A stretch of 32,506 nucleotides of DNA from JANYJA01 sp038229055 (lineage in GTDB: Bacteria; Acidobacteriota; Terriglobia; Bryobacterales; Bryobacteraceae): the NCBI GenBank assembly GCA_038229055.1, contig JBBROU010000053.1, positions 1 through 32,506 of the forward strand, written 5' to 3'. This document shows positions 13,951 to 22,939 of this stretch, in pieces. The notes under the pieces are model-generated. The model did not search any database, was not told where the DNA came from, and worked only from the letters and a program-made list of their open reading frames with translations. The translations under genes and the position numbers were made by a program. Numbering within the stretch: position 1 is the stretch's first letter; each line of letters begins with the position of its first letter.

Positions 13951-15417
13951 TCAGCGGCCAAATATGGATGATTTGTCGGCGAACTGCAGCAGAGCGGATG
14001 GGAAAATGCCGAGCACGAACGTGCCAATGGCCGGCAGAATCAATGCCGCGCGGAGTCCGAATGAGAGCGGCTCGACCGCGAGTGTCGCTTCGCCGGGCTC
14101 GTGCATATACATCACGACGAGAATGCGCAGATAGTAATAAGCCGCAACGGCTGAGTTCAGCAAACCCAGCACCGTGAGCCAGACCAGGTTCGATTGCAGC
14201 GCCGCCTTGAAGATGTAGAACTTGCCGAAGAAGCCGGCGGTGAGCGGCACGCCGATGAACGAAAGCAGAAAGATGGTGAGCATCGCCGCCGTAAGCGGCT
14301 GCTTGATGCCGAGGCCCGCGAAGTCATTCAGACTCAGGCGGCGTTCGCCCTTGCCCGACAAGTGCGCTACCACGGCGAAGGCGCCGACGTTCATCATGGC
14401 GTACGCCGCAAGATAGAACATGGCCGCCGAGGTGCCGATTTCCGAACGCGCGGCCAATGCCACGAGCACATAGCCGGCGTGGGCGATGGAGCTGTAGGCC
14501 AGCATGCGCTTGATGTTCTGCTGCACCAGCGCGGCGAAGTTGCCGATGGTCATCGAGAGCAGCGCGGACACCCACACCAGGGGCTCCCAGCCGGTGCCGA
14601 CGGTCTCGAACGCCGTCATGAAGATGCGCAGGAATACGGCGAATGCGGCGGCTTTGGGCCCAGCTGACATGAACGCCGTAACAGGAGTTGGAGCCCCCTG
14701 GTAGACGTCCGGAGCCCAGATCTGGAACGGCGCGCCCGAGACTTTAAACCCGAGGCCGACGAACATAAGCGCCACCGCCGCGCCGACCACGGCCCCGCCC
14801 GGAGCGGTTGACGGGTTGGACAACACGTTGCGAATTGCTGAGAGATTGGTGGTTCCGGTGACGCCGTAGATGATGGCGATCCCGTAAAGCAAAAATGCAG
14901 TGGCGAATGAGCCCAGCAGAAAATATTTCAACGCCGCTTCGTTGGCGCGCTTATCGTCGCGCAGATAACCCGCCAGAACGTAGGTCGCGATGGAAGAAAT
15001 CTCGAGCCCGATGAAGATCATGATGAGCTCGTTGGCGGTCACCATGACGCACTGGCCCACCAGCGAAAACAGAATCAGCGCGTGATACTCTCCGGTCTCG
15101 GCTTTCTCGCGATCGAGGAACCGGTAAGACGAAAGCACCGCCAGAATTCCTACGCCAAGCACCAGCACGCGGAAGAAGGTCGCGAATCCATCGACCATCA
15201 GCATCGCGGAGAATGCCGGGCCGGGGTTGCTGTAGGCGTAAACGGAAGCGCCGATCGCGGCGAGCATCGTCACGATGGAGATGTGGCCGAAGATTTTCGG
15301 CGATCGCCCGCGCACCAACGGATCGAGCACCATGATGAGCGTGCCCATGACAGCAAGAATGATTTCGGGAAGGAAGCGCAGGACCTCGGCGCTCGAGGGG
15401 GCCATATTAGTGGGCAT
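13951..15417 (-). CDS. nuoN: NADH-quinone oxidoreductase subunit N
   Basis: NuoN is one of the three antiporter-like membrane subunits of complex I, next to NuoK and NuoM, and helps move protons. Seen: about 14 membrane helices, the TM5 glutamate in FIGLEISS (E139), the TM7 lysine in GFKVSGAP (K225), and the conserved FQIWAPDVYQGAPTP loop. It has 488 residues. The frame runs further upstream, but the ATG at 15417 is chosen because GGAGG stands six bases before it (plus-strand 15424-15428); this start overlaps the nuoM stop by 11 bp. The next ATG at 15405 has no such site. It is the last nuo gene, followed after 28 bp by the tRNA. Confidence 0.96.
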   Translation of the reverse strand: MPTNMAPSSAEVLRFLPEIILAVMGTLIMVLDPLVRGRSPKIFGHISIVTMLAAIGASVYAYSNPGPAFSAMLMVDGFATFFRVLVLGVGILAVLSSYRFLDREKAETGEYHALILFSLVGQCVMVTANELIMIFIGLEISSIATYVLAGYLRDDKRANEAALKYFLLGSFATAFLLYGIAIIYGVTGTTNLSAIRNVLSNPSTAPGGAVVGAAVALMFVGLGFKVSGAPFQIWAPDVYQGAPTPVTAFMSAGPKAAAFAVFLRIFMTAFETVGTGWEPLVWVSALLSMTIGNFAALVQQNIKRMLAYSSIAHAGYVLVALAARSEIGTSAAMFYLAAYAMMNVGAFAVVAHLSGKGERRLSLNDFAGLGIKQPLTAAMLTIFLLSFIGVPLTAGFFGKFYIFKAALQSNLVWLTVLGLLNSAVAAYYYLRILVVMYMHEPGEATLAVEPLSFGLRAALILPAIGTFVLGIFPSALLQFADKSSIFGR

Positions 15418-16954
15418 GTCGAGCCTCCGCGACCACATTAATCGGCGGCGCTGGCGCGGCGTGCACACGAAGGGGAACGTTCATTTTGCTTTGTTCGAGT
15501 AGATGGGCCGTGGAACTGGAGACGGGCGGCAGAAATGTCTGCGGGCCCGTGCCCATCCAGGCCATCAGAATAATCAGCGGGACGATGGCGACCCATTCAC
15601 GCAAGTTCAAGTCGTGCATGTGGTGACGCACGCCCTCGGGGGTCTCTCCGAAGAACACGCGCTGGTACAGCCACAGCATGTAACAGGCGGAAAGAATCAC
15701 GCCAAGCGAAGCGAAAACGGTCCACCGGAAATTGGCCTGCGCCGATCCCTGCAGCACCAGAAATTCGCCGACGAAATTGTTGAGCGTGGGCAGGCCGATG
15801 CTCGCGAGCGTGGTGATGAGAAACGCAGTTGAGAGCCACGGAGCCACGGTCGCGACACCGCCGTAATCCTTGATTTCGAGCGAGTGCCGCCGTTGGTACA
15901 GGAAGCCGACCACGATGAAGAGCGCGCCGGTCGAGATGCCGTGGTTCAGCATCTGGTAGACGGCGCCATCGAGACCCATCTGGGTGAAAGAGAAAATTCC
16001 GAGGACGACGAAGCCAAGATGGCTGACCGATGAGTACGCCACCAACTTCTTCATATTCGGCTGCACCAGGGCGACCAGCGCGCCGTAGATGATGCCAATA
16101 ATGGCGAGGATCACGATCCAGGGAGCGCACTGCCGCGAAGCACCGGGAAACATCGGCAGGCAGAAACGAATGAGCCCGTAGGTCCCCATTTTGAGCATGA
16201 CGGAAGCCAGCATGAGCGAACCGGCGGTGGGCGCTTCGACGTGCGCGTCGGGCAGCCAGGTGTGCAGCGGGAAGAGCGGCACCTTGATGGCGAAGGCGAG
16301 GAAGAAGGCGAGGAACAGCAGCATCTCCTCACCCGTGGTGAACGAAAGGCGGCCGCTGCCGAGCATGTCGAGAATCGACGAATAGTTGAACGTGCCGGCG
16401 CGGTTGTAGATGAAGATGATGCCGGCCAGCATCAGCACCGAGCCGGCCATGGTGTAGAGGAAAAACTTGACGGCGGCGTAGATGCGGCGCTCATGGCCCC
16501 AGATGCCGATCAGGAAGTACATCGGAACCAGGCAGACTTCCCAGAAAATGTAGAACAGGAAGAGATCGAAGGCGGCGAAGACTCCGACCAGCCCGAACTC
16601 AAGCAGCAACAGAAGACCGAAGAATTCCTTCACGCGGTTGTCGATGGACCGCCATGACACCAGGATCGCGATCGGGGTCAGCAGCGTCGAAAGAATCACC
16701 AGCCAGAGACTGATGCCGTCGAGCCCGACATGGTAGTGAATCTCCGGGCTCGCGTTCCAGATGAAGTCGGTGACGAATTGCAGCTTGGAGCTTCCGGAAT
16801 TGAAGCCCATCGCCAGGCCAATGGAAAGCGCGAAGGCGGCGATGGAGACTGCCAGCGTGAAGGCTTTGACCCACTGCGGCTTGCCGCGCGGAAGGAAGAG
16901 GGTCAGCAGAAATCCGGCGAGCGGAGTGCAGAGAACGATGTCCAGCAGGTTCAT
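15407..16954 (-). CDS. nuoM: NADH-quinone oxidoreductase subunit M
   Basis: NuoM is an antiporter-like, proton-translocating membrane subunit of complex I between NuoL and NuoN. The protein has 515 residues and about 14 helices. Seen: the TM5 glutamate in YIFWEVCLVPMYFLIG (E139), the TM7 lysine in FAIKVPLFPLHTWLPDAHVE (K224), and the conserved LVAYSSVSHLGFV stretch. The ATG at 16954 is chosen over a longer open frame because it overlaps the nuoL stop as ATGA (4 bp), a coupling pattern used elsewhere in this operon, and because GGGAG lies just upstream. All key charged residues appear intact. Confidence 0.96.
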   Translation of the reverse strand: MNLLDIVLCTPLAGFLLTLFLPRGKPQWVKAFTLAVSIAAFALSIGLAMGFNSGSSKLQFVTDFIWNASPEIHYHVGLDGISLWLVILSTLLTPIAILVSWRSIDNRVKEFFGLLLLLEFGLVGVFAAFDLFLFYIFWEVCLVPMYFLIGIWGHERRIYAAVKFFLYTMAGSVLMLAGIIFIYNRAGTFNYSSILDMLGSGRLSFTTGEEMLLFLAFFLAFAIKVPLFPLHTWLPDAHVEAPTAGSLMLASVMLKMGTYGLIRFCLPMFPGASRQCAPWIVILAIIGIIYGALVALVQPNMKKLVAYSSVSHLGFVVLGIFSFTQMGLDGAVYQMLNHGISTGALFIVVGFLYQRRHSLEIKDYGGVATVAPWLSTAFLITTLASIGLPTLNNFVGEFLVLQGSAQANFRWTVFASLGVILSACYMLWLYQRVFFGETPEGVRHHMHDLNLREWVAIVPLIILMAWMGTGPQTFLPPVSSSTAHLLEQSKMNVPLRVHAAPAPPINVVAEARHAH

Positions 16955-18792
16955 CGGGCGACTCCCGCGATGCCCATGGCGACAATCACAACGACAGACC
17001 CGAATACGACCCACGTGGCGTAGCTGCGAATATTGCCCGATTGCAGCAGCTTGAGGATGCCGCCGATTCCCTTCGATTGAGATCCAACGCCATTCACGAT
17101 GCCGTCAATGAGGCCGGCGTCGATACCGCGCCACAACACGGTGCGCGACCCGGTAATTAAAGGATTCACCACGGTCGCATCATAAATTTCGTCGACGAAG
17201 TATTTGTTGTAAACCACTTTGTACAAGCCGCCCGCGCGCGCGGCAATCGTATCCGCCAAGCCCGGACGCACCACATAAAGAAAGTACGCGATGCCGATGC
17301 CGATCAGCCCCGCTGCTACGGAGATCGCCATCAACGCGATGTCTTCGCCTTCTTCGACGGTCGGGAACATGGTCCCGAGAATTGTTGGAACCTTGAACAG
17401 GAAGCCGCCGAAAACGGAAAGCGCGGCGAGCACGGCGAGCGGGATCCACATGGAGGGCGGCGATTCGTGCGGATGATGATGGCCGCGATACTTTCCGAAG
17501 AATGTCATGAACATCGCGCGGAAGACATAGAACGCGGTCATGCCCGCGGTGATGACGCCGACCCAATACATCCAGGGCGCATGATGATGCGCGGCGAGAA
17601 GGATTGCGTCCTTACTATAGAAGCCGGAGAAAAATGGAAAGCCGGAAATGGCCAGCGCGCCACAGAGCAGCGTATAGAAGGTGATTGGGATTTTGGAGCG
17701 CAGGCCGCCCATTTCGCGCATGTCCTGCTCGCCGCCGCAGGCGTGGATGACGCTGCCCGCGCCAAGGAACAGCAGTGCCTTGAAAAATGCGTGCGTCATC
17801 AGGTGATAGATGCCCGATGAAAAAGCCCCGACTCCGACGCCCAGGAACATATAGCCAAGCTGCGAAACGGTGGAATACGCGAAGACTTTCTTGATGTCGT
17901 TCTGGACCAAGCCGATGGTTGCCGCGAAGACGGCGGTGAACAATCCGACGACCGCAACCACTTCCATCGCAGCCGGCGCGTGCGTGTAAATTACCGACGA
18001 GCGCGCGATCACGTAGACGCCAGCCGTGACCATGGTTGCCGCGTGGATCAATGCAGAAACCGGAGTCGGGCCTTCCATCGCGTCGGGAAGCCAGACGTAC
18101 AGCGGGAACTGCGCCGACTTGCCGCACGCGCCGACCAGCAGCAGCAGAGCGATGGCGGTGAGCGTCGCTTCAGGCTTACCCGGCGCGGCGGAGAACACGG
18201 TGCCGAAGTTCAGCGATCCGAAGTTGACGACGATGAGGAATATGGCCAACGAGAAGCCGAAATCCCCAATGCGGTTGACGATGAAGGCTTTATTGCCGGC
18301 GGTGGTCGCGCTCCTCTTCCGGAAATAGAAACCGATCAGCAGATAGCTGCAGAGACCCACGCCTTCCCATCCGACGAAAAGCAGCAGGTAGTTGTCCGCC
18401 AGCACGAGCGTCAGCATGAAGAACATGAAGAGGTTGAAATACGCGAAGAATCGCGGATAGCCTTCTTCATGCGCCATGTAGCCAGTAGCGTAGATATGGA
18501 TGAGCGAGCCGATTCCGGTGACGATCAGCAGCATGATGGCCGTAAGCCGGTCCACCATGAATTCATAATCCACGTGGAACTCGCCGCTGCGGATCCACGT
18601 GAAGTAATGCTCCACGTACGGGGCGTTGAGATCGCCGAGGGTAAAGATGGTCTTAAGCGCCCACGCAAATGCGAGAAGCACGCTGCCGACGGCGATGAAG
18701 TTGGTCGCCATCTTGGGCAGGCGGCGCCCGAAGATGCCGTTAGCCAGGAACCCGGCAAACGGGAAGGCGGGAATGAGCCAGAGATTTTGCAT
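16951..18792 (-). CDS. nuoL: NADH-quinone oxidoreductase subunit L
   Basis: NuoL is the distal antiporter-like subunit of complex I. The protein has 613 residues, the normal length, including a C-terminal part that forms the long lateral helix HL. Seen: the TM5 glutamate in FVGWEGVGLCSYLLIG (E143), the TM7 lysine in GACGKSAQFPLYVWLPDAM (K225), the GPTPVSALIHAATMVTAG helix, and the KVFAYSTVSQLGYM stretch. The ATG at 18792 has no evident Shine-Dalgarno; the bases before it are part of a 14-bp tandem duplication. The stop overlaps nuoM by 4 bp. NuoL is the usual site of Na+/H+ antiporter relationship, but nothing here suggests sodium use. Confidence 0.97.
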   Translation of the reverse strand: MQNLWLIPAFPFAGFLANGIFGRRLPKMATNFIAVGSVLLAFAWALKTIFTLGDLNAPYVEHYFTWIRSGEFHVDYEFMVDRLTAIMLLIVTGIGSLIHIYATGYMAHEEGYPRFFAYFNLFMFFMLTLVLADNYLLLFVGWEGVGLCSYLLIGFYFRKRSATTAGNKAFIVNRIGDFGFSLAIFLIVVNFGSLNFGTVFSAAPGKPEATLTAIALLLLVGACGKSAQFPLYVWLPDAMEGPTPVSALIHAATMVTAGVYVIARSSVIYTHAPAAMEVVAVVGLFTAVFAATIGLVQNDIKKVFAYSTVSQLGYMFLGVGVGAFSSGIYHLMTHAFFKALLFLGAGSVIHACGGEQDMREMGGLRSKIPITFYTLLCGALAISGFPFFSGFYSKDAILLAAHHHAPWMYWVGVITAGMTAFYVFRAMFMTFFGKYRGHHHPHESPPSMWIPLAVLAALSVFGGFLFKVPTILGTMFPTVEEGEDIALMAISVAAGLIGIGIAYFLYVVRPGLADTIAARAGGLYKVVYNKYFVDEIYDATVVNPLITGSRTVLWRGIDAGLIDGIVNGVGSQSKGIGGILKLLQSGNIRSYATWVVFGSVVVIVAMGIAGVAR

Positions 18793-18794
18793 GC

Positions 18795-18822
18795 TTAATT
18801 TTTCACGCCTAATTTTTCATGG
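18795..18822 (-). repeat. 14-bp tandem duplication at the nuoK-nuoL junction
   Basis: TGAAAAATTA occurs twice, 14 bp apart, covering the nuoK stop codon and the short gap before nuoL. It looks like a local slippage duplication that made the intergenic space. Confidence 0.55.
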
Positions 18823-19132
18823 AGTCGATCTCATCGATATTCAGCGTGCCGCGGTTCTTAAACACGGTCAGAATAATGGCGAGACCCACAGCCGCCTCGG
18901 CCGCCGCTACAACCATCACGAAAAAGGCGAAGATGTGGCCGTTCACTTCTTTGAGCTGATAAGAGAAGGTGATGAAGGTCAGGTTCACGGCGTTCAGCAT
19001 CAGCTCGATCGACATGAAGACGGTGATGATGTTGCGGCGGAACAGGAATCCGGCGACGCCGAGCGTGAATAGAACGGCGCTCAGGACGAGGTACCACGAT
19101 AGCGGCACGCCGCCTTGCAACTGACTTAACAT
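18809..19132 (-). CDS. nuoK: NADH-quinone oxidoreductase subunit K
   Basis: NuoK is a small three-helix membrane subunit (107 residues) that links NuoH/J to the antiporter subunits in proton transfer. Seen: the two membrane glutamates equivalent to E. coli E36 and E72, here E43 in MSIELMLNAVN and E79 in VVAAAEAAVGLAI. The frame has an upstream extension of 14 residues, but the ATG at 19132 lies one base after the nuoJ stop and has AAGGAG ten bases before it, so this start is preferred. The short C-terminal tail ends in the duplicated sequence before nuoL. Confidence 0.96.
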   Translation of the reverse strand: MLSQLQGGVPLSWYLVLSAVLFTLGVAGFLFRRNIITVFMSIELMLNAVNLTFITFSYQLKEVNGHIFAFFVMVVAAAEAAVGLAIILTVFKNRGTLNIDEIDSMKN

Positions 19133-19133
19133 C

Positions 19134-19634
19134 CTAGTCAATCTCCTTACGAGCCAGCACCACCGCGCCCACAATGGCGATTAGGATCAACACCGAAGTG
19201 ACTTCGAAAGGCAGCAGATAGCGCGTGAACAGCGCGCGGCCAACCGATTCGGCCGAGCCGCCGGTGAAGTTTCCGAATTTCACGGCCGGCGCATTCGGAA
19301 AGGCTCGCTGCACGAAATATGCGATCAGCCCGAGGAAGGCGACCAGCAACGGCGCGCCGAGGATACTCGATGTTACCGAGAGGCCGCGTTTCGATTCGCC
19401 GCCGGCATTCAAAAGCATGATGACAAAGATGAAAAGCACCATGATGGCGCCCGCGTAAACGATGATCTGGGCCATGGCGATGAACTCCGCGCCGAGCAAG
19501 AGATAGAGAATCGCCAGCGAGCCCATGACGCCTACGAGGGAAAGCGCGCTCGAAATCGGATGCGTCTGGAGCACCACGTTCACCGCGCAGACGATCGCGA
19601 AGATGGCGAACAGGAGAAAGAAAAAGAGGTCCAT
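19134..19634 (-). CDS. nuoJ: NADH-quinone oxidoreductase subunit J
   Basis: NuoJ is a five-helix membrane subunit of complex I (166 residues here), whose TM3 bends during coupling between quinone reduction and proton pumping. Seen: FAIFAIVCAVNVVLQTHPISSALSL-type first helices (parts NVVLQTHPISSA are diagnostic), LLLGAEFIAMAQIIVYAGAIMVLFIFVIMLL containing the conserved QIIVYAGAIMVLF block, and a C-terminal helix. It follows nuoH directly with 3 bp between them; the place where nuoI usually sits is empty. The ATG at 19634 is the natural start. Confidence 0.96.
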   Translation of the reverse strand: MDLFFFLLFAIFAIVCAVNVVLQTHPISSALSLVGVMGSLAILYLLLGAEFIAMAQIIVYAGAIMVLFIFVIMLLNAGGESKRGLSVTSSILGAPLLVAFLGLIAYFVQRAFPNAPAVKFGNFTGGSAESVGRALFTRYLLPFEVTSVLILIAIVGAVVLARKEID

Positions 19635-19637
19635 ATG

Positions 19638-20828
19638 TTATGCGAACCAAGCCACCAGGAAGCTGGTGACGAGAAGATTCAACAGGGCCGCGGGGAATAG
19701 AAACTTCCAGGCGAAATCCATCAGTTGATCGTAACGGAAACGAGGCAGCGTGGCGCGAATCCAGATAAAGACAAACAGCAGAAATCCCGTTTTCGCCGCG
19801 TACCAGAACAGGGGCATCAGGAATTGGCGCAGCACGGGAATTAAGAATAAACCGGCGATGGCGAAGAACACCAAGCCGAAAAACGGCAGCGTGAAGCGGT
19901 CGAACGGCCGCGCGGGATGCAGGCCGTGATATAAAGCGATGGCTCCGGCTACGAAAAATATCAATGGTGCAACAAAGTTTGAGCCGAGCGATTCAGGAAA
20001 CAGCGGAGTCCAGCCGCCCAGGAACAGGATCGTGGTCATGGAGCAGACCGTGATCATGTTGGCGTATTCGGCCATGAAGAAGGCCGCGAAGGTCATGCTG
20101 CTGTATTCGGTGTGGAAGCCGGCGACGAGTTCGTTTTCAGCTTCGGGAAGATCGAAGGGAATGCGGTTGGTTTCGGCAAACGCGGCGATTAAGAAGATGA
20201 AGAAGCTGAAGACCTGCGGAAATGGACCCTGGAAGATTGCCCAGTGCGGCAGAAAACCGAAACTGTAACCGGCCTGCGATTCCACAATCTTGCGCAAGCT
20301 CAGGGTTCCCGCCAGCAGCAGCGGCGCAGCGATGGCGAGGCTCATTGGAAGCTCATAGCTGATCATCTGCGCAGAACTGCGCAGTCCTCCAAGCAAGCTG
20401 TACTTGTTGTTGGAAGACCAGCCCGCCAGAGCGATCCCGTAAACGCCCAGCGAACTCAGCGCCAGGATGAACAGGATGCCGACGTTCAGATCCGTAAGCT
20501 GCATCCAAGTGGAATATCCGAAGGCCTTGATTTCCCCGCCGAAGGGAATCACGGTGATGGACATCAGCGCCATGAACACCGCCAGAAAGGGCGCGAGCAA
20601 GTAGAACACCTTATTCACGTGCGGCGGCATGACGCCTTCTTTGGTGATGAGCTTGATGACGTCCGCAAGCGGCTGCAAGAGGCCGTGCGGACCCACGCGT
20701 GACGGGCCCATGCGCACCTGCACATGCGCGATCACTTTGCGCTCGACCCATTGCAAGTAAGCGAGCGTGGTCAGCAGAACGAACGCGACCAGCGCGATCT
20801 TGATGAGGCTGATGACGATGAATTCCAT
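19638..20828 (-). CDS. nuoH: NADH-quinone oxidoreductase subunit H, with extra hydrophobic insertion
   Basis: NuoH is the membrane subunit that, with NuoB and NuoD, forms the quinone chamber. Seen: YLQWVERKVIAHVQVRMGPSRVGP (family signature at about 24-47; key parts ERKV and RMGPSRVGP), the acidic loop IPFDLPEAENELVAGFHTEYS (key parts DLPEAE and ELVAGFHTEYS), and the C-terminal FIWIRATLPRFRYDQLM region. At 396 residues it is longer than the usual 320-350. The extra length is about residues 274-341, between LFLGGW and FWYAAKTG, and holds two hydrophobic stretches (283-302, 313-333). Its ATG overlaps the nuoG stop by one base (TAATG). Confidence 0.96.
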   Translation of the reverse strand: MEFIVISLIKIALVAFVLLTTLAYLQWVERKVIAHVQVRMGPSRVGPHGLLQPLADVIKLITKEGVMPPHVNKVFYLLAPFLAVFMALMSITVIPFGGEIKAFGYSTWMQLTDLNVGILFILALSSLGVYGIALAGWSSNNKYSLLGGLRSSAQMISYELPMSLAIAAPLLLAGTLSLRKIVESQAGYSFGFLPHWAIFQGPFPQVFSFFIFLIAAFAETNRIPFDLPEAENELVAGFHTEYSSMTFAAFFMAEYANMITVCSMTTILFLGGWTPLFPESLGSNFVAPLIFFVAGAIALYHGLHPARPFDRFTLPFFGLVFFAIAGLFLIPVLRQFLMPLFWYAAKTGFLLFVFIWIRATLPRFRYDQLMDFAWKFLFPAALLNLLVTSFLVAWFA

Positions 20829-22921
20829 TAGTGTTGGAGGCTCTTCTCAGCGTCCGATTTTTCGATGACCGAATTCAGCATTTTAGAATAGCGCCCCAGC
20901 GTGCCGGAAGTGAACAGCGTATCGTGCGCCGAACGAATCAGTTCGGGGCGGTTCGCCACTGGGATGCGGCCGTTCACGGGAGCGGTCTGCGCGGCGCCGC
21001 CGGTCGAGATAACCGGCAGCGGGACATTGTAGCCGCGAACCGTCTTGCGAATTTCTTCGAAGACCGTATCCGGCAGCCACGGCCCAAGCACGGGAGCGAG
21101 GCCCATCTCTTTGCCGAGCAGGCCCATAATTTCGAGATCGGGCTTAGTGCCCATGGTCGAATTGGCTCTCTTGAGGCGCTGCACTTCCCCGCAGACATTG
21201 GTCACGGTGCCAGTTTTTTCGTAGGCCGACGATGCGGGGAACACGATATCGGCGCGCATGGCGGTGTCGGTCAGGAACATATCCTGGACGACGACGAAGG
21301 CGCTGGTCGATGCGAGCGGCGCATCCGACAAGGGATTCGCGCCAACTACCCAGAGCACGTCCAGATCCGGCGATGCCAGCATTTCGGGCGCAGTCATTCC
21401 GCCCGCTTCGGCGGCGTGAAACCCAGGCAGAAGGTCTGGGATCAATCCCATATCGACCGCGCCGCGCGAGTTGGAATAATCGAGCAGGCAGCAGTAGGAG
21501 ACGGGGAATCCGAGGCTCGACCCGAAGGCCACAAGCTCACGTACGGCATCGCCTTTGATGGAGTCTCCGAAGGCAATTAGGAGTTCCGTTTGACCGGAAA
21601 GCGCGCCGCGCCAGTTTTCGACGGCAGCCAACTGACCCGATGCCTCGGCCCGCACGGAAGCGGATGCGATCTTATCCTCGCGCACCGGCTTTTCGGTGAC
21701 CACGTAAACGCTCGCGTTGTTGTGGCGTTTGTTGGCGCGAATTTGGAATGCGAGGAACGGTTGCTCGATCGATAGATCCGCGCCGAGGATCAGCACGGCC
21801 TTTTTGGTATAGAAATCTTCGCTGGCGGCGAGCTTTCCCGTGGTGCCGCTCAGCGAATCGAGCAGGGTTACTACATCGCCGGTGCGGTGGTGGTCGATAT
21901 TGTTCGTCCCTAAGCCCTGCCGCGCGAACTTTTGAAGGTAGAAATTTTCTTCGTTGGTCGTGTGGTTCGAGCCAATCACCCCGAACCTGCCGCCGCGCGC
22001 CTTCACGTCTTTGAATTTCGTCGCCGCGGCGTTCAAAGCTACCGACCACGAAACCGGCTCCAGCTTTCCGTTGGTGCGCAGCAGAGGCGATTGCAGCCGC
22101 TCGGGGTGATCGTAGAAATCGAATCCGTAGCGGCCCTTGATGCATAGGAATTCGCCGTTGATGCCGGACCGGTCGCGATTGTTGCCGCGAATAATCTGGT
22201 CATTGCGCACGCCGAGCGTCGTCTTGCAACCATTCGAGCAATGCGTGCAGATGGTCCCGACGTGCTCCATCTCCCATGGCCGCGTCTTGTAGCGATAGGT
22301 GCCGCTGGTCAGCGCGCCGACAGGGCAGATGTCCACGCACATACCGCACTCGTCGCATTCCAGATGGTCGCCCTTGTTGGGAGCAATTTCGGAAACCGCA
22401 CCGCGATTCACCACGCCCAGAGCGCCCACGCCCATGCCTTCGTTGCACACGCGCACGCAGCGGAAGCACAGAATGCAGCGCGGCGCATCGAAGAATACAA
22501 CGGGGGACCACTGCGCTTCATCGACATGCAGCTTGGTCTCGGTGTAGCGGCTCTCGCCCGCGCCATAGCGGAAAGCCATGTCCTGCAATTCGCACTCGCC
22601 GCCTTTATCGCAAACCGGACAATCGAGCGGATGATTGGCCAGCAGAAATTCCAGCGTATATTTCCGCGCCGTCGCAATCTGCTGCGTTCCGGCACGCACC
22701 ACCATGCCTTCGGCCACGGGAAGCGTGCATGCCGTCTGCAGCTTCGGCATCTTTTCGACTTCCACCAGGCACATGCGGCATGCGGCCTGCAGCGAGTAAT
22801 CTTCGTGGTAACAGAACGACGGAATCTCAATGCCGGCGCGCTTGGCGGCATCGATCACCAGCGTTCCGGGAGCCGCTTCGATCGCAATGCCGTCAATCGT
22901 GAATTTGACCAGATCAGCCAT
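20828..22921 (-). CDS. nuoG: NADH-quinone oxidoreductase subunit G, with extra ferredoxin-type cluster motif
   Basis: NuoG carries most of the iron-sulfur chain between FMN and quinone. Seen: the N-terminal 2Fe-2S domain (C37, C48, C51, C65; N1b), the His-ligated cluster motif HPLDCPVC (H97, C101, C104, C110; N5), then eight cysteines in two CxxCxxCxxxC sets (C149, C152, C155, C159; C189, C192, C195, C199) where most complex I NuoG have ligands for one cluster (N4), and a third set CTHCSNGC (C225, C228, C232, C260) of N7 type. The molybdopterin-oxidoreductase-like domain follows, without expectation of bound molybdenum. The length of 697 residues is like the mitochondrial 75-kDa subunit. It begins 18 bp after nuoF and overlaps nuoH by one base. 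Confidence 0.96.
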   Translation of the reverse strand: MADLVKFTIDGIAIEAAPGTLVIDAAKRAGIEIPSFCYHEDYSLQAACRMCLVEVEKMPKLQTACTLPVAEGMVVRAGTQQIATARKYTLEFLLANHPLDCPVCDKGGECELQDMAFRYGAGESRYTETKLHVDEAQWSPVVFFDAPRCILCFRCVRVCNEGMGVGALGVVNRGAVSEIAPNKGDHLECDECGMCVDICPVGALTSGTYRYKTRPWEMEHVGTICTHCSNGCKTTLGVRNDQIIRGNNRDRSGINGEFLCIKGRYGFDFYDHPERLQSPLLRTNGKLEPVSWSVALNAAATKFKDVKARGGRFGVIGSNHTTNEENFYLQKFARQGLGTNNIDHHRTGDVVTLLDSLSGTTGKLAASEDFYTKKAVLILGADLSIEQPFLAFQIRANKRHNNASVYVVTEKPVREDKIASASVRAEASGQLAAVENWRGALSGQTELLIAFGDSIKGDAVRELVAFGSSLGFPVSYCCLLDYSNSRGAVDMGLIPDLLPGFHAAEAGGMTAPEMLASPDLDVLWVVGANPLSDAPLASTSAFVVVQDMFLTDTAMRADIVFPASSAYEKTGTVTNVCGEVQRLKRANSTMGTKPDLEIMGLLGKEMGLAPVLGPWLPDTVFEEIRKTVRGYNVPLPVISTGGAAQTAPVNGRIPVANRPELIRSAHDTLFTSGTLGRYSKMLNSVIEKSDAEKSLQH

Positions 22922-22939
22922 GATTTCTTCTTTGGGTAT

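Noticed and set aside
19635..19637. A hidden or frameshifted nuoI between nuoH and nuoJ
   Set aside because: Only 3 bp separate the two genes, and no other frame near them contains the 2x CxxCxxCxxxCP pattern of NuoI.
20831..21580. A 249-codon plus-strand open frame opposite nuoG
   Set aside because: No domain or ribosome-binding site; nuoG on the other strand explains the open frame.
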